The notes under the pieces: model-generated
Database searches by the model: none
Told to the model about the DNA's origin: nothing
The model's input: only the letters and a program-made list of their open reading frames with translations
NCBI RefSeq assembly: GCF_014651115.1
Contig: NZ_BMWG01000014.1
Location: 95,703 to 159,702 of the forward strand
Source: Streptomyces inusitatus
Lineage (GTDB): Bacteria; Actinomycetota; Actinomycetes; Streptomycetales; Streptomycetaceae
Direction of reading: 5' to 3'
Length of the DNA stretch: 64,000 nucleotides
In this document: positions 49,752-59,068 of the stretch, piece by piece
Layout: every line of letters starts with the position of its first letter
How positions within the stretch are numbered: position 1 is the first letter of the stretch
Made by a program: the position numbers and the translations under genes

Positions 49752-49817
49752 TGCGGGAGTCCTTCCGTAGGTGCCTGGATGTGGTCTGGAGGAAGGGGGG
49801 GAGGGCCGGAACCCCGG

Positions 49818-51269
49818 TCAGGCGTAGCGGCCCGGGGCGATCACACGGTGTGGGTCGACGGCCTCGCGCAGACGCCGGCCGAGGGCGAGGGCCCCGGGGT
49901 CGAGCAGACGGTCGGTCCACTGCCCGTGATCCACGTCGAGGCGGTAGGGGAGGTATCCGGCCGTGGTGAACAGCTCGTAGAGCTTGTCGAGGGCGGCGTG
50001 CGCGCGGGCGCTCTCGTCGTCCGTCCGTGAGAACCGGAGGGACACCACCAGGTCGATCACGTCGGAGTCGAGCGCGTTGACGGTGGCCCCGGCCCGGATG
50101 CCGGTCTCCGCGCTGACCTTTTCGAGGATGCGGAGGGCGGCGGCGACGTGCTCCCCGGCGAAAGGCACCAGGGGGAGGAAGAAGAGCCAGCCGCCTCCCT
50201 GGTCGTCGACGCGCGGCGCGTGCTGGCCGACGGCGGAGCGGAGCATCTCCTCGTGGTGGACCACGCTGCCGGAGTATCCGTGCTGGACGACACGGGCGAC
50301 GACGTCGTCGGCCGCCGGGGGTTCCTTGTCGGAGCGGGCGATGCCGGTGAACAGCTTCGACGCCTCGGCCAGTTCGAAGACCGCGTCGGTCAGGGCGTCG
50401 ACCACTCCGGCGGTGCCGCCGAGGGAGATGTGGGCGAGGTAGCCGCCCTGCGCCGTGCTGGTTCCGTAGGAGGCGGCGGAGGTGGTGTCGTAGATCTTGA
50501 GAACGCCGTGCACAAGCCCCTGGGCCTGCCATCGCCGCAGTTCGTCCACGGCGGCAACAACGTTGTCATACTCGAAGCCGAGGCGCAGGACGCGCTGTGT
50601 CTCGGGGCGGGGGAGGAGCCGTATCACTCCGGCGGTGACGATGCCGTAGTTGGACTGGGTGAACAGGTGCAGCAGCGAGGGCCCCAGCCCGTAGGGGTTC
50701 ACCGCGGTGTCCACTCCCCGCCGCGGCCACCAGCCGACCCGGATCCGCTCCCCGTCCGGGAGGACGACTTCCAGGCCCACCAGGTCCTCGGTGCGCTGTC
50801 TGCGCAGACCCACCCCTCGGTCCAGGGCGTTGCCCAGGACGCTGGAGTAGCCGGACGAGGCGGTGACGTTCAGCATGCGCCGGGTGTCCTGGAGCTCCCG
50901 CGACAACTGGCGCTGGGTGACGCCGGGTTCGATGACGGCCCATCCGTGGTCGGCGTCGAGTTCCCTGATGCTGTCGAGGTCGTCGAGTTCCACGCGTACG
51001 GCGTCGTGGCCGGCGGCCTCGCGCGAGCCGAGGCCCCAGTTCCTGCCGGTGGAGACGGCGTGCAGCGGCGGGGTGTCCTCGTGGGCGAAGGCGCGCACGA
51101 TCCCGGGGACCTGGTCGGCGCGGGCGGGGCGGATGACGGCCGGTACGCGGCGGGAGGCGAACATGGAGACGTTCGGCTCCGGGGGAACGGGGTGGACGAC
51201 CCGGGCGGTGTCACCCCCGACCGCCCTTTCGGACTCCATCAGTGCGGTCGCCAAAGCGTTTTCGGGCAT
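49818..51269 (-). CDS. FAD-binding oxidoreductase of the vanillyl-alcohol oxidase / p-cresol methylhydroxylase type
   Basis: 483 aa. ATG 51269 follows GGAGAAGGA. PCMH-type FAD domain with STGRNWGLGSREA, VIEPGVTQRQL, ASSGYSSVLGNALDRGVG, QSNYGIVTAG, then a substrate domain and the ending PYRLDVDHGQWTDRLLDPG...DPHRVIAPGRY, typical of 4-cresol/vanillyl-alcohol-type enzymes. These oxidise para-alkyl phenols or phenolic alcohols. No signal peptide. With an AroH gene upstream, a phenolic product of the shikimate pathway is a likely substrate. Confidence 0.85.
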   Translation of the reverse strand: MPENALATALMESERAVGGDTARVVHPVPPEPNVSMFASRRVPAVIRPARADQVPGIVRAFAHEDTPPLHAVSTGRNWGLGSREAAGHDAVRVELDDLDSIRELDADHGWAVIEPGVTQRQLSRELQDTRRMLNVTASSGYSSVLGNALDRGVGLRRQRTEDLVGLEVVLPDGERIRVGWWPRRGVDTAVNPYGLGPSLLHLFTQSNYGIVTAGVIRLLPRPETQRVLRLGFEYDNVVAAVDELRRWQAQGLVHGVLKIYDTTSAASYGTSTAQGGYLAHISLGGTAGVVDALTDAVFELAEASKLFTGIARSDKEPPAADDVVARVVQHGYSGSVVHHEEMLRSAVGQHAPRVDDQGGGWLFFLPLVPFAGEHVAAALRILEKVSAETGIRAGATVNALDSDVIDLVVSLRFSRTDDESARAHAALDKLYELFTTAGYLPYRLDVDHGQWTDRLLDPGALALGRRLREAVDPHRVIAPGRYA

Positions 51270-51320
51270 GACGAAATCCTTCTCCGTCGGCAATGGGGTT
51301 CTGGTGTCCCGTGGGCCGGG

Positions 51321-51674
51321 TCAGGGCCTCGTGGGGGCGGTGCCGTTCAGATAGACGTGCTCAAGCGCTGCGTCCCGCTCTTTGTGCATGAGGGCCATCA
51401 GCCTGATCACGCGAGGCATTTCCCCGTCCCATCGAGGTTCCGCCGCACAGAGACAGGGGGCGTCGACGGATCCCCGCTCGACGATGGCGAGGGGTGGGAT
51501 ATTGGCGGTCAGATCCGACGTCATGGTGAAGAAAAGGGCTTCGACATCGGTGGAATCCAGGCCGTTCTTCCCCATCACCGCATCGACGAGGGTGACAGTC
51601 GCCTGTGCGATGTCCTCATGCGTATTGGCAGAGACCTGAATGGCACCGCGGATCGCACGAGTGGTGGAACTCAT
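51321..51674 (-). CDS. aroH: monofunctional chorismate mutase, AroH type
   Basis: 117 aa. B. subtilis AroH-type trimeric fold, with catalytic R7 (RAIRGAI), C76, E79 (CLCAAEP), R91 (PRVIRLM) and Y108 (EHVYL) all in place. It converts chorismate to prephenate. AroH-type enzymes outside Bacillus-like species are uncommon as housekeeping mutases in Streptomyces and are often found in secondary-metabolite clusters. First gene of the operon; 51-bp gap to the flavoprotein gene. Confidence 0.9.
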   Translation of the reverse strand: MSSTTRAIRGAIQVSANTHEDIAQATVTLVDAVMGKNGLDSTDVEALFFTMTSDLTANIPPLAIVERGSVDAPCLCAAEPRWDGEMPRVIRLMALMHKERDAALEHVYLNGTAPTRP

Positions 51675-52007
51675 TCTGCCGTGGTCGTGCTGCCTCGGTG
51701 GAGCGTCAAAGCTCTCTGGCCGGTCTCCACGGGCGCGCGCCGGGGCGCCATCGCATTCATTCCGCGTGTCCTGCTCTCTGCGTGTGCGCTCTTGACCAGA
51801 TCCTCTGGATGGTGACCTCGATCCGCGAAGGGATCATTGGCAGGCCCGAGCGTTTTGAAACGAGCGGTCCAGTAGCTCGAATCTAGCAGGCTTCGAACAA
51901 GGGCACCAGATCTCTCTTCCCGCCTCCGGGGCAACTCGCATATGGCTGAAGGCAGTTGGGCGTGCGGCGGTCCGGTGGACCGCCGCACGGGGGGAATGGC
52001 CCGGGAA
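51675..52007. other. intergenic region holding the promoter of the aroH operon
   Basis: 333 bp, more AT-rich than its flanks. CGTTT-TG-AAACG (51851-51862) is a short palindrome that could bind a regulator. A 105-codon minus-strand frame (51671-51988) overlaps aroH but has no motif and no ribosome site and is not taken as a gene. Confidence 0.4.
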
Positions 52008-52763
52008 TCAGAAGCCGTGGCGGGTGCCGCCGTCGACCGGGAGCATCACACCGGTGAGGTAGGAGGCGGCCGGGGAGAGGAGGAAGGCGGCGACCGTGCC
52101 GAACTCCTCGGGGGTGCCGTACCTCCGCAGCGGGATGAGCGATTCGTTCGCGGCCCGTGCCGCGTCCGTGTCGCCGGAGAGGGCGTCCAGTTCGCGGACG
52201 CGGTCGGTGTCGATACGGGAGGGGAGGAGGCCGATCACCCGGATGCCCCGGGGGCCGAGTTCGTCGGCGAGCGACTTGGCGAACCCCGCCAGGCCGGGGC
52301 GGAGCCCGTTGGAGATCGTCAGGCCGGGGATCGGCTCATGGACGGAGCCGGAGAGCACAAAGCCGATCACCCCGCCCTCGCCCAGCTCCGCCGCCGCGGT
52401 GCGGGCCGTCCGCACCGCGCCCAGGAACACCGAGTCGAACGCCGACCGCCACTGCTCGTCTGTGTTGTCGGCGGCGTACCCCGGGGCCGGTCCGCCCACG
52501 CTGATCAGCACCCCGTCGAACCGGCCGAAGTGGGCGCGGGCCGCCGCGATCAGCCGGTCCGCGGCCGTCGGGTCGGCGTTGTCCAGCGCCAGGCCCACCG
52601 CGTCGGGGCCGAGCTCGGCGGCGGCGTCCAGGACGGTCCGCTCGTCGCGCCCGGTGATGACGACCTTCGCGCCGTCGGCGACCAGTGCCCGCGCGGAGGC
52701 GTTGCCCAGCCCTCGCGAAGCGCCGGTCACGACATAGACGCGGTCTTTCAGTCCAAGATCCAT
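52008..52763 (-). CDS. SDR family oxidoreductase with altered catalytic tetrad
   Basis: 251 aa. Rossmann SDR with the cofactor motif TGASRGLGNAS (residues 13-23), NAD/NADP Asp/Arg in ITGRDE and the NAG-like SVGGPAPGY. At the position of Y-x-x-x-K the sequence is SNGLR, aligned through the following PGLAGFAKSLADELG, so both catalytic residues are replaced (Ser for Tyr, Arg for Lys). The active-site Ser (VLSGS) remains. It may be a binding protein or use a different mechanism. It starts 4 bp after the GH15 stop and is co-transcribed. Confidence 0.88.
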   Translation of the reverse strand: MDLGLKDRVYVVTGASRGLGNASARALVADGAKVVITGRDERTVLDAAAELGPDAVGLALDNADPTAADRLIAAARAHFGRFDGVLISVGGPAPGYAADNTDEQWRSAFDSVFLGAVRTARTAAAELGEGGVIGFVLSGSVHEPIPGLTISNGLRPGLAGFAKSLADELGPRGIRVIGLLPSRIDTDRVRELDALSGDTDAARAANESLIPLRRYGTPEEFGTVAAFLLSPAASYLTGVMLPVDGGTRHGF

Positions 52764-52767
52764 GGGG

Positions 52768-54567
52768 CTATCCTGCCGCCTCCTCCCGGTCCAGCGCGAG
52801 AGCGGTCGTCACCAGGGCGATATGGCTGAACGCCTGGGGGAAGTTCCCGAGCTGCCGGCCCGAGGCCGGGTCGTACTCCTCGGCGAGCAGTCCGACATCA
52901 TTGCGGAGAGTGAGCAGATGCTCGAACAGCTCACGCCCCTCCGCCGCCCGGCCCGTCATCCGCAGCGCGTCCGCCAGCCAGAAGGAACAGGCCAGGAACG
53001 CGCCCTCGCCCCCCGGCAGCCCGTCCACGGACGCTCCCTCGGCGCTGTAGCGGCGCACCAGCCCGCCTCCCGTGCCCAGTTCCGCCCGGACCGCGTCGAC
53101 GGTGCCGGACACCCGGGGGTCCTCCGGCGGCAGAAAGCCGACCCGGGGGATGAGCAGGGTCGCCGCGTCGAGCTCGGCGGAGCCGTAGGACTGGGTGAAG
53201 GTGTTGCGCCGGGGGTCGTACCCCTTCTCGCACACCTCCCGGTGGACCTCGTCCCGCATCGCCCGCCAGCGGTCGGCGTTTCCGCGCAGCGAGGAGTCCG
53301 CCTCCAGGGTGCGCACCGCCCGGTCGGCGGCCACCCACGCCATCACCTTGGAGTGCACGAAGTGACGCCTGGGGCCCCGGATCTCCCACAGCCCCTCGTC
53401 GGGTTCGCGCCACTTCGACTCCAGGAAGCCGAGCAGGCTGAGCTGGAGGTACCAGGCGTGCCGCTGCGTGGGCAGACCCGCCTCGCCGGCCAGGAAGAGG
53501 GAGTCCATCACCTCTCCGTACACATCGAGCTGGAGTTGCTTCACCGCCGCGTTTCCGGTGCGTACGGGGGCGGAGCCCGCGTACCCGGTCAGCCACGGCA
53601 GCTCCGTCTCCGGCAGCCGCCGCTCCCCGCCCAGCCCGTACATGATCTGGAGGTCGGCCGGGTCGCCGGCCACCGCCCGCAGCAACCAGTCCCGCCAGGC
53701 GGCGGCCTCGTCCTGATAGCCCGCGTCGAGCAGCGCGTCCAGGGTGAGGGTGGAGTCCCGCAGCCAGCAGAAGCGGTAGTCCCAGTTCCGTACGCCGCCG
53801 ATCTCCTCCGGGAGGGAGGTGGTGGGCGCCGCGACGATCCCGCCGGTCGGACCGTAGGTGAGGGCCTTGAGGGTGATCAGGGAGCGGACCACGGCATCCC
53901 GGTAGCGGCCCTCGGTCCGGCAGCGGTTCGCCCACTCGCCCCAGTCCCGCAGGCCGCACTCCAGGGCCTCGAACGGGTCCAGCTCCCCGGGGCGCTCCAG
54001 GTGCGAGGGGTGCCAGGTCAGGACGAAGGCCACCTTCTCGCCCTCGCCGACGGCGAACGAGGAGACGGTGCTGAACTGCTGACCCCAGGTCTTGACCGGC
54101 GGCTCGCTGCGCAGCCACACCGAGTCGGGTCCGGCGACCGCCACCCGGCGGCCGTCCGCGCGCCGCATCCAGGGCACCACCGAGCCGTAGTCGAAGCGCA
54201 GCCGCAGTACGGACTCCATCTCGACCGAGCCGCTGACGCCCTCCACGATCCGCACCACGGAGGGCGCCTCGTCGCGCTGCGGCATGAAGTCGACGACCTT
54301 GACCGTGCCGGCGCGGGTCTCCCACACCGACTCCAGGACGAGCGAGTCGCCCGCGTAACCGCGCCGGGCGCAGGGGCCCGCGCCCTTGGGCGCGATCCGC
54401 CAGTGGCCGTTCTCCTCGTCGCCGAGGATGGCCGCGAAGCAGGCGGCGGAGTCGAAGCGGGGCAGGCAGAGCCAGTCGATGGAGCCGTCCGTGCCGACCA
54501 GCGCCGCCGTCTGAAGATCGCCGATCAGGGCGTAGTCCTCGATGCGTAGGGTCACGCAGTGGCGCAT
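52768..54567 (-). CDS. glycoside hydrolase family 15 protein (glucoamylase/trehalase-like)
   Basis: 599 aa. N-terminal beta-sandwich (IEDYALIGDLQTAALVGTDGSIDWLCLPRFDS), then the (alpha/alpha)6 barrel with GGVRNWDYRFCWLRDS near residue 278, a general-acid Glu region around WEIRGPRRHFVHSK, and the end NFPQAFSHIALV. The actinobacterial members of this branch include trehalases. No signal peptide, so cytoplasmic. ATG 54567 (GGGCGGGA) or GTG 54555. First of two coupled genes. Confidence 0.92.
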   Translation of the reverse strand: MRHCVTLRIEDYALIGDLQTAALVGTDGSIDWLCLPRFDSAACFAAILGDEENGHWRIAPKGAGPCARRGYAGDSLVLESVWETRAGTVKVVDFMPQRDEAPSVVRIVEGVSGSVEMESVLRLRFDYGSVVPWMRRADGRRVAVAGPDSVWLRSEPPVKTWGQQFSTVSSFAVGEGEKVAFVLTWHPSHLERPGELDPFEALECGLRDWGEWANRCRTEGRYRDAVVRSLITLKALTYGPTGGIVAAPTTSLPEEIGGVRNWDYRFCWLRDSTLTLDALLDAGYQDEAAAWRDWLLRAVAGDPADLQIMYGLGGERRLPETELPWLTGYAGSAPVRTGNAAVKQLQLDVYGEVMDSLFLAGEAGLPTQRHAWYLQLSLLGFLESKWREPDEGLWEIRGPRRHFVHSKVMAWVAADRAVRTLEADSSLRGNADRWRAMRDEVHREVCEKGYDPRRNTFTQSYGSAELDAATLLIPRVGFLPPEDPRVSGTVDAVRAELGTGGGLVRRYSAEGASVDGLPGGEGAFLACSFWLADALRMTGRAAEGRELFEHLLTLRNDVGLLAEEYDPASGRQLGNFPQAFSHIALVTTALALDREEAAG

Positions 54568-54607
54568 TCCCGCCCGGTGGGTGGACCAATCAGACGGGGT
54601 ACGGCTG

Positions 54608-55402
54608 TCAGGCGTTCGCCGGGGAGGGGGCCGGTTCCGACGCGGTCCCGGCCGCGGCGGCCCGCCGGTCGCGCACCTCGCGGCGGACCAGGATCACCCA
54701 GCCGACGGGGACTCCGGCGACGAACAGCCACCACTGGATCGCGTACGCCATGTGCGCGCCGATGGAGTCGTGCTCGGGCTCGGGGATCAGCTCCGGGAGC
54801 GTCCCGGGGGGCTTCGGGTCGGTCTGCTCCAGATAGCCGCCGAGCACGGGCTTGCCGAGCGCCTCGGCCCGCTGCTCGCTGTTGATCAGCATGACCTGGC
54901 GGTCGGGCAGACCGGCGAGGTCCTTGATGCCGCTGCCCTTCGTGGTCTCGTCCGCCTTGAGCCGGCCGGTGACGGTCACCGTCCCTTTGGGCGCGGGCGG
55001 CACCTCGGGATAGGCCTGCTGGTTGACCGCCAGCGGGATCCAGCCGCGGTTGACCAGGACGATCCGTCCGTCGGTGAGCACCAGCGGGGTCAGCACCTGG
55101 GCGCCGACCTTCTCGTCGACGTTGACCCGGCGGCGTACGACGACCTCGCCGGCCGTGTCGTAGACCCCGGTGGCGGTGATCGCGCGCCAGTAGTCCGAGC
55201 GGGGGACGGTGTGTCCGGGGGAGGTCAGCTCGGTCACCGGGACCGGCTCGTGGTCCAGGTTCCGGGCGATCAGCGCGTTCTGCTCGACCCGGCGCTCATG
55301 CCGGTGGAACTGCCAGAACCCCAGCTCGACCATCGTCGGGATGAGGACGAGGCTGATGAGGGTGAGGGACACCCACTGCCGGGTCAACAGGAAGCGGTAC
55401 AC
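54608..55402 (-). CDS. SURF1 family protein
   Basis: 264 aa from a GTG start. Two TM segments (about 11-30 and 223-243) flank an extracytoplasmic domain with the family motifs LGFWQFHRHERR, VLVNRGWIPL and HMAYAIQWWLFV. SURF1 helps cytochrome c oxidase (aa3) assembly, probably heme a insertion. Flanking genes are unrelated. Confidence 0.92.
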   Translation of the reverse strand: MYRFLLTRQWVSLTLISLVLIPTMVELGFWQFHRHERRVEQNALIARNLDHEPVPVTELTSPGHTVPRSDYWRAITATGVYDTAGEVVVRRRVNVDEKVGAQVLTPLVLTDGRIVLVNRGWIPLAVNQQAYPEVPPAPKGTVTVTGRLKADETTKGSGIKDLAGLPDRQVMLINSEQRAEALGKPVLGGYLEQTDPKPPGTLPELIPEPEHDSIGAHMAYAIQWWLFVAGVPVGWVILVRREVRDRRAAAAGTASEPAPSPANA

Positions 55403-55483
55403 GGCGTCGACCGTACCCTTCGCCCCGGTCCGTGCTTTCGGTGGGTCCCGTCCACGGGCTCCTCCGCCGGCTCCATGGGCCCG

Positions 55484-56500
55484 CTATCCCGGTGCGCCGG
55501 GGCCGTCCGCGGGCGTCACATCGCGCAGCAGCTGGGTGAAGGCCGCCTCGTCCATCACCGGAGTGCCGTAGGACTTCGCCTTGGCGGTCTTGGAGGTGAC
55601 GGCCCCCGGGTCGTTGGTCACCAGCAGGCTGGTCAGCCGGGAGACGCTGGTGGCGATGTGCAGCCCGGCCTCGATCGCCCGGTCCTCCAGCAGCTCCCGG
55701 TCGATGGAGGTGTCGCCGGAGATCGCCACCCGCATGCCCTGCTTCAGCGACTTCCCCGCCTCGTACCGTCCGGGGTTGGGGTACGGGCAGGCGGGCCGCC
55801 TGCGCGAGGGGCGCCAGCTGCCGGGGCCGTACCGCCCGGCCGAGGAGTGGGGACCCGAGGGCTGGTAGCCGACGCGCGGGGTGGCGGGGGAGTCCGACCA
55901 CTCGGTCAGCGGGCGGCACTCCAGCAGCGGCAGCCGCACTCCGTCCCGGGCGGCGGTGTGCAGGCTCGGACGGAACGCCTCCGCCAGCACGCGCGCGTCG
56001 TCCAGCGCGTGGTGGGCGCGCTGCTGGACGACGCCGAAGTGCGCGGCCAGCGACTCCAGCTTGTGATTGGGGAGCGGCAGCGCCAGCTCCTTGGAGAGCG
56101 CGATGGTGCACAGCCGCTGCCGGGTGGGCGCGGCGCGCTGGGCGCGCGCGTACTCCCGGGCGATCATGGACCAGTCGAACACGGCGTTGTGGGCGACGAG
56201 GACCCGGTCCGCCAGCCGCTCGGAGAACTCCTCCGCGATCTCCCCGAACAGCGGCGCGCCGTCCAGCACATCGCTGGTCAGGCCGTGGATCCACACCGGT
56301 CCCGGATCGCGCTCCGGGTTGACCAGGGTGTACCAGTGGTCCTCGACGTCGCCGAAGGCGTCGAGCCGGTACACGGCAGCGGAGATTATCCGGTCGTCGC
56401 GGGCGAGGCCGGTGGTCTCCACGTCGACGACCGCGTACCCCTGGGGATACGCGGGCGGCCACGCCGTCGCTGCTGCGGTGCTGTCGTCGAGCATGGTCAC
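55484..56500 (-). CDS. DnaQ-like DEDDh 3'-5' exonuclease with C-terminal BRCT domain
   Basis: 338 aa. Exonuclease domain (residues about 20-185) with ExoI VVDVETTG, ExoII AHNAVFDWSM and ExoIII HHALDDARVLAEAF, so all acidic residues and the His are present. A Pro/Ser/Arg-rich linker leads to a BRCT domain (about 248-330; GMRVAISGDTSIDRELLEDRAIEAG, SLLVTNDPGAVTSKTAKAKSYG). The start is GTG 56500 or ATG 56494; a TATTCT -10 (56507-56502) so near suggests a leaderless mRNA beginning at the ATG. Role in repair or replication proofreading is inferred. Confidence 0.9.
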   Translation of the reverse strand: MTMLDDSTAAATAWPPAYPQGYAVVDVETTGLARDDRIISAAVYRLDAFGDVEDHWYTLVNPERDPGPVWIHGLTSDVLDGAPLFGEIAEEFSERLADRVLVAHNAVFDWSMIAREYARAQRAAPTRQRLCTIALSKELALPLPNHKLESLAAHFGVVQQRAHHALDDARVLAEAFRPSLHTAARDGVRLPLLECRPLTEWSDSPATPRVGYQPSGPHSSAGRYGPGSWRPSRRRPACPYPNPGRYEAGKSLKQGMRVAISGDTSIDRELLEDRAIEAGLHIATSVSRLTSLLVTNDPGAVTSKTAKAKSYGTPVMDEAAFTQLLRDVTPADGPGAPG

Positions 56501-56658
56501 AGAGAATACGGCCCCTCACTGACAGTTCCCGAGCCGCCTGCCCCGTACATCCCTTATGTTCGCTTGTGTCCGATGATCGCAGTGCTGACGGGTCGTCTCA
56601 CATACTTATTGGTAACAACATCTGGCCGTGCCCCGCGCACCGCCTCTACGGTGCACCC

Positions 56659-57417
56659 ATGCCGAACACTCCCGATGCCGAGCACCTGTTCAACCGGTCC
56701 GAGCCCGCCCGCAGCACCCCGGTCCCGGTCCCGGCCGCCCGTCCCGCCGCCCTCTCCCGGGACACCCTCGGCAAAGTCCTGCTCGCCGCCTTCGCCCTCG
56801 CGGTCCTCGCCGATCTCGTCTCGCTCCTCGCGGGCGCGGAAGCCGGCCACTGGATCGCCAAGCCGCTCCTGATGCCGCTGCTCGCCGCGTACGCCGCGGT
56901 ACGAGGAGGCCCCGGCCTCCTGATCGCCGCGCTGCTCCTGGGCTGGGCGGGCGATGTCTTCCTGCTCCTCGACGCGGAGTGGGCCTTCCTCGCGGGCATG
57001 GGGTTCTTCGCCACCGGACACCTCTGCTATCTGGCGCTTTTCGGACGCCGCCCGCCGCACAGGGCGCTCGGACCGCTCTACGCCGTCCTGCTGGTGGCCG
57101 TCGTCGCCCCGATGTGGCCCGGCCTCCCCGCCGGACTGCGTGTCCCCGTCGCCGGATACGCGGTACTGCTGGCCGCGACGGCCTGGCGGGCGGGCGGCCT
57201 CGGACCCGCCGCGGGCGCGGGCGGCGCGCTCTTCCTGATCTCGGACCTGCTCATCGCCACCGAGCTGGCCGAGTGGCCGAGGCCCCCCGCGCCCGACTTC
57301 TGGATCATGTTCCTGTACAGCGCGGCCCAACTGCTGCTCACCCTCGGGGTGCTGGCCGCATCCCGGCGGTTTGACCGCGCGGAGGCCACTGAAGGGCGGC
57401 ACGGCCGAGAAGAGTGA
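56659..57417 (+). CDS. lysoplasmalogenase (YhhN family) membrane protein
   Basis: 252 aa. About eight TM segments with the YhhN motifs KPLLMPLLAAY, LLGWAGDVFLLLD (the essential acidic pair), ATGHLCYLALF and FLISDLLIA. The 35-residue N-terminal extension is disordered and Pro-rich. The family includes TMEM86 lysoplasmalogenases that cleave vinyl-ether lysophospholipids; activity in Streptomyces is untested. Confidence 0.88.
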   Translation: MPNTPDAEHLFNRSEPARSTPVPVPAARPAALSRDTLGKVLLAAFALAVLADLVSLLAGAEAGHWIAKPLLMPLLAAYAAVRGGPGLLIAALLLGWAGDVFLLLDAEWAFLAGMGFFATGHLCYLALFGRRPPHRALGPLYAVLLVAVVAPMWPGLPAGLRVPVAGYAVLLAATAWRAGGLGPAAGAGGALFLISDLLIATELAEWPRPPAPDFWIMFLYSAAQLLLTLGVLAASRRFDRAEATEGRHGREE

Positions 57418-57445
57418 TGGGAAGAGCGACGAGGAGAGCGACGAA

Positions 57446-57484
57446 GGGAGGGGCCGGACGCGACTGCCGCGCCCGGCCCCTCCC
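57446..57484. terminator. bidirectional hairpin terminator
   Basis: Perfect 12-bp stem (57446-57457 with 57473-57484) and a 15-nt loop between convergent genes (stops at 57417 and 57533). Confidence 0.75.
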
Positions 57485-57532
57485 CCCTGACCGCTGTGCG
57501 TCCGGAACGAGCCGGACGACGGACTTCAGGTA

Positions 57533-59068
57533 CTAGCGGCGAACGGCGTCCAGAGCGTCGGCGACACCCTCGCCGTAGAAGCCGTTCTTGTCCTTGCCGC
57601 CCTCGCACACCGCGTCCACGACGCCGTCGGCGTTGTAGTCGTACGGGTTGGTGCACTCCTGCTTGTCCGCCTGCGCGGCCAGCAGCGCCTTCAGCGCGGC
57701 CGGGGAGGCGCTCCGGTTCGTCGACTTCAGGAGCGCGAGCACGCCCGCCACGTGCGGCGTGGCCATCGACGTACCGGCCTTGTAGACGTACTTGCCGTTG
57801 ACGCTGGTGGAGAGGATCCGGCCGTCCGTGGCCGGAGCGTCCGGCTTCTGGTAGGCCGTGCGGTCGCCGCCGGGGGCGGAGATGTCGATGACGCCGTCAC
57901 CGTAGTTGGAGAACGAGGACTTCAGGTTCTTCGCGCCCAGCGAGGCGGTGGTCACCACACCCGGGAGCTGCGTCGGGATGTCCAGGCACTCGCTCGGGTT
58001 CACCAGCCGGTCACCGGGGGTGGTGTCATTGGGGCTGGTGGTGTCCTTCAGCTCGTCCGACGCGAGGTCCATGGCGCTGTTGCCGGCCGCGGCGACGTTC
58101 ACCGAGCCCTTGCGCTCCGCGTACCGGGTGGCACGGGTGACGGACTCGACCAGGGCCGCCTGGTCCGGGTCGTTCTTGCAGTTGAACAGCCACGGGTCCA
58201 CGTAGTAGCTGTTGTTGGTGATCTCGACGTCGTTCTCGGCGGCCCACATGAAGCCGCAGACGACCGCCTCGGTGTAGAAGAATCCGGCGGGGGTCGACAC
58301 CTTGATGCCGGAGACCTTCACACCCGGGGCGACACCGGTGATGCCCACCCCGTTCTTCGCCGCGGCGATCGTGCCCGCGACATGGGTGCCGTGGTCGCTC
58401 TCGCCCGGGGCCGGACGCCAGGAGCCGGGGGTGGTGTCCGGCTTGCCGCTCACACAGTTCGCCGAGGCGGCCGTGTCGAAGTTGGGCGCGAGGTCGGGGT
58501 GGGTGTCGTCGACGCCCGTGTCGATGACCGCGACCGTGACCCTCTTGCTGCCCAGGGTCTTCTTGTGCGCCTGGTCCGCCTTGATCGCGGGCAGGCTCCA
58601 CTGCAACGGCTCCAGCGGGTCCTGCTCCGCCTCCGCCTTGGCCGCCGAGGCCACGGCCTCCTGGGCGGTCAGCGGACGCTCGGCACCGGTGGAGGTGTCG
58701 GTGGCGGGGGAGATCGGAGCCGTACGGGTCGCGCCCGCCGACTCGACGCCGCGCACGGTGCGGATCGTCTGGGCGAACGCCGGGTTCTGCGAGTGGACGA
58801 CGATGACGCCTATTCGGTCGTAGTCGATCACTATCGACCCGCCGACCTTGGCTATCTCCTGCTTCACCGACTTCGCGGTCTTCCGGCTGTTGCCCTTGAC
58901 GTTGACCACGTACGACAGCTTCGGCCCGTCGGTGACCACCGCACCGGGCGTGGTGGCGGGCGCGGCGGCGACGGCCGACCCGGCCGGAACGAAGCCGAGC
59001 GAGGCCGTGAGCGCCAGACCGACGGGCAGCGCGAGGGCACGTCGGCGCCTGGTTCCCAGCTGAGCCAT
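57533..59068 (-). CDS. secreted S8 family serine peptidase (subtilisin-like)
   Basis: 511 aa. A basic Sec signal (GTRRRRALALPVGLALTASLGF to about residue 35), an I9-like propeptide (about 45-125), then a subtilase with the triad D183 area (VAVIDTGVDDTHPDL), H (ESDHGTHVAGT) and S (GTSMATPHVAGVLALL). An insertion with NNSYYVDPWLFNCKND and a C-terminal calcium-type loop (PYDYNADGVVDAVC) are typical of the Streptomyces secreted subtilases. Monocistronic by terminator position. Confidence 0.94.
   Translation of the reverse strand: MAQLGTRRRRALALPVGLALTASLGFVPAGSAVAAAPATTPGAVVTDGPKLSYVVNVKGNSRKTAKSVKQEIAKVGGSIVIDYDRIGVIVVHSQNPAFAQTIRTVRGVESAGATRTAPISPATDTSTGAERPLTAQEAVASAAKAEAEQDPLEPLQWSLPAIKADQAHKKTLGSKRVTVAVIDTGVDDTHPDLAPNFDTAASANCVSGKPDTTPGSWRPAPGESDHGTHVAGTIAAAKNGVGITGVAPGVKVSGIKVSTPAGFFYTEAVVCGFMWAAENDVEITNNSYYVDPWLFNCKNDPDQAALVESVTRATRYAERKGSVNVAAAGNSAMDLASDELKDTTSPNDTTPGDRLVNPSECLDIPTQLPGVVTTASLGAKNLKSSFSNYGDGVIDISAPGGDRTAYQKPDAPATDGRILSTSVNGKYVYKAGTSMATPHVAGVLALLKSTNRSASPAALKALLAAQADKQECTNPYDYNADGVVDAVCEGGKDKNGFYGEGVADALDAVRR

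Noticed and set aside
51671..51988. 105-codon minus-strand frame upstream of aroH.
   Set aside because: No ribosome site, no motif, and it overlaps the aroH start; the region is better explained as a promoter.
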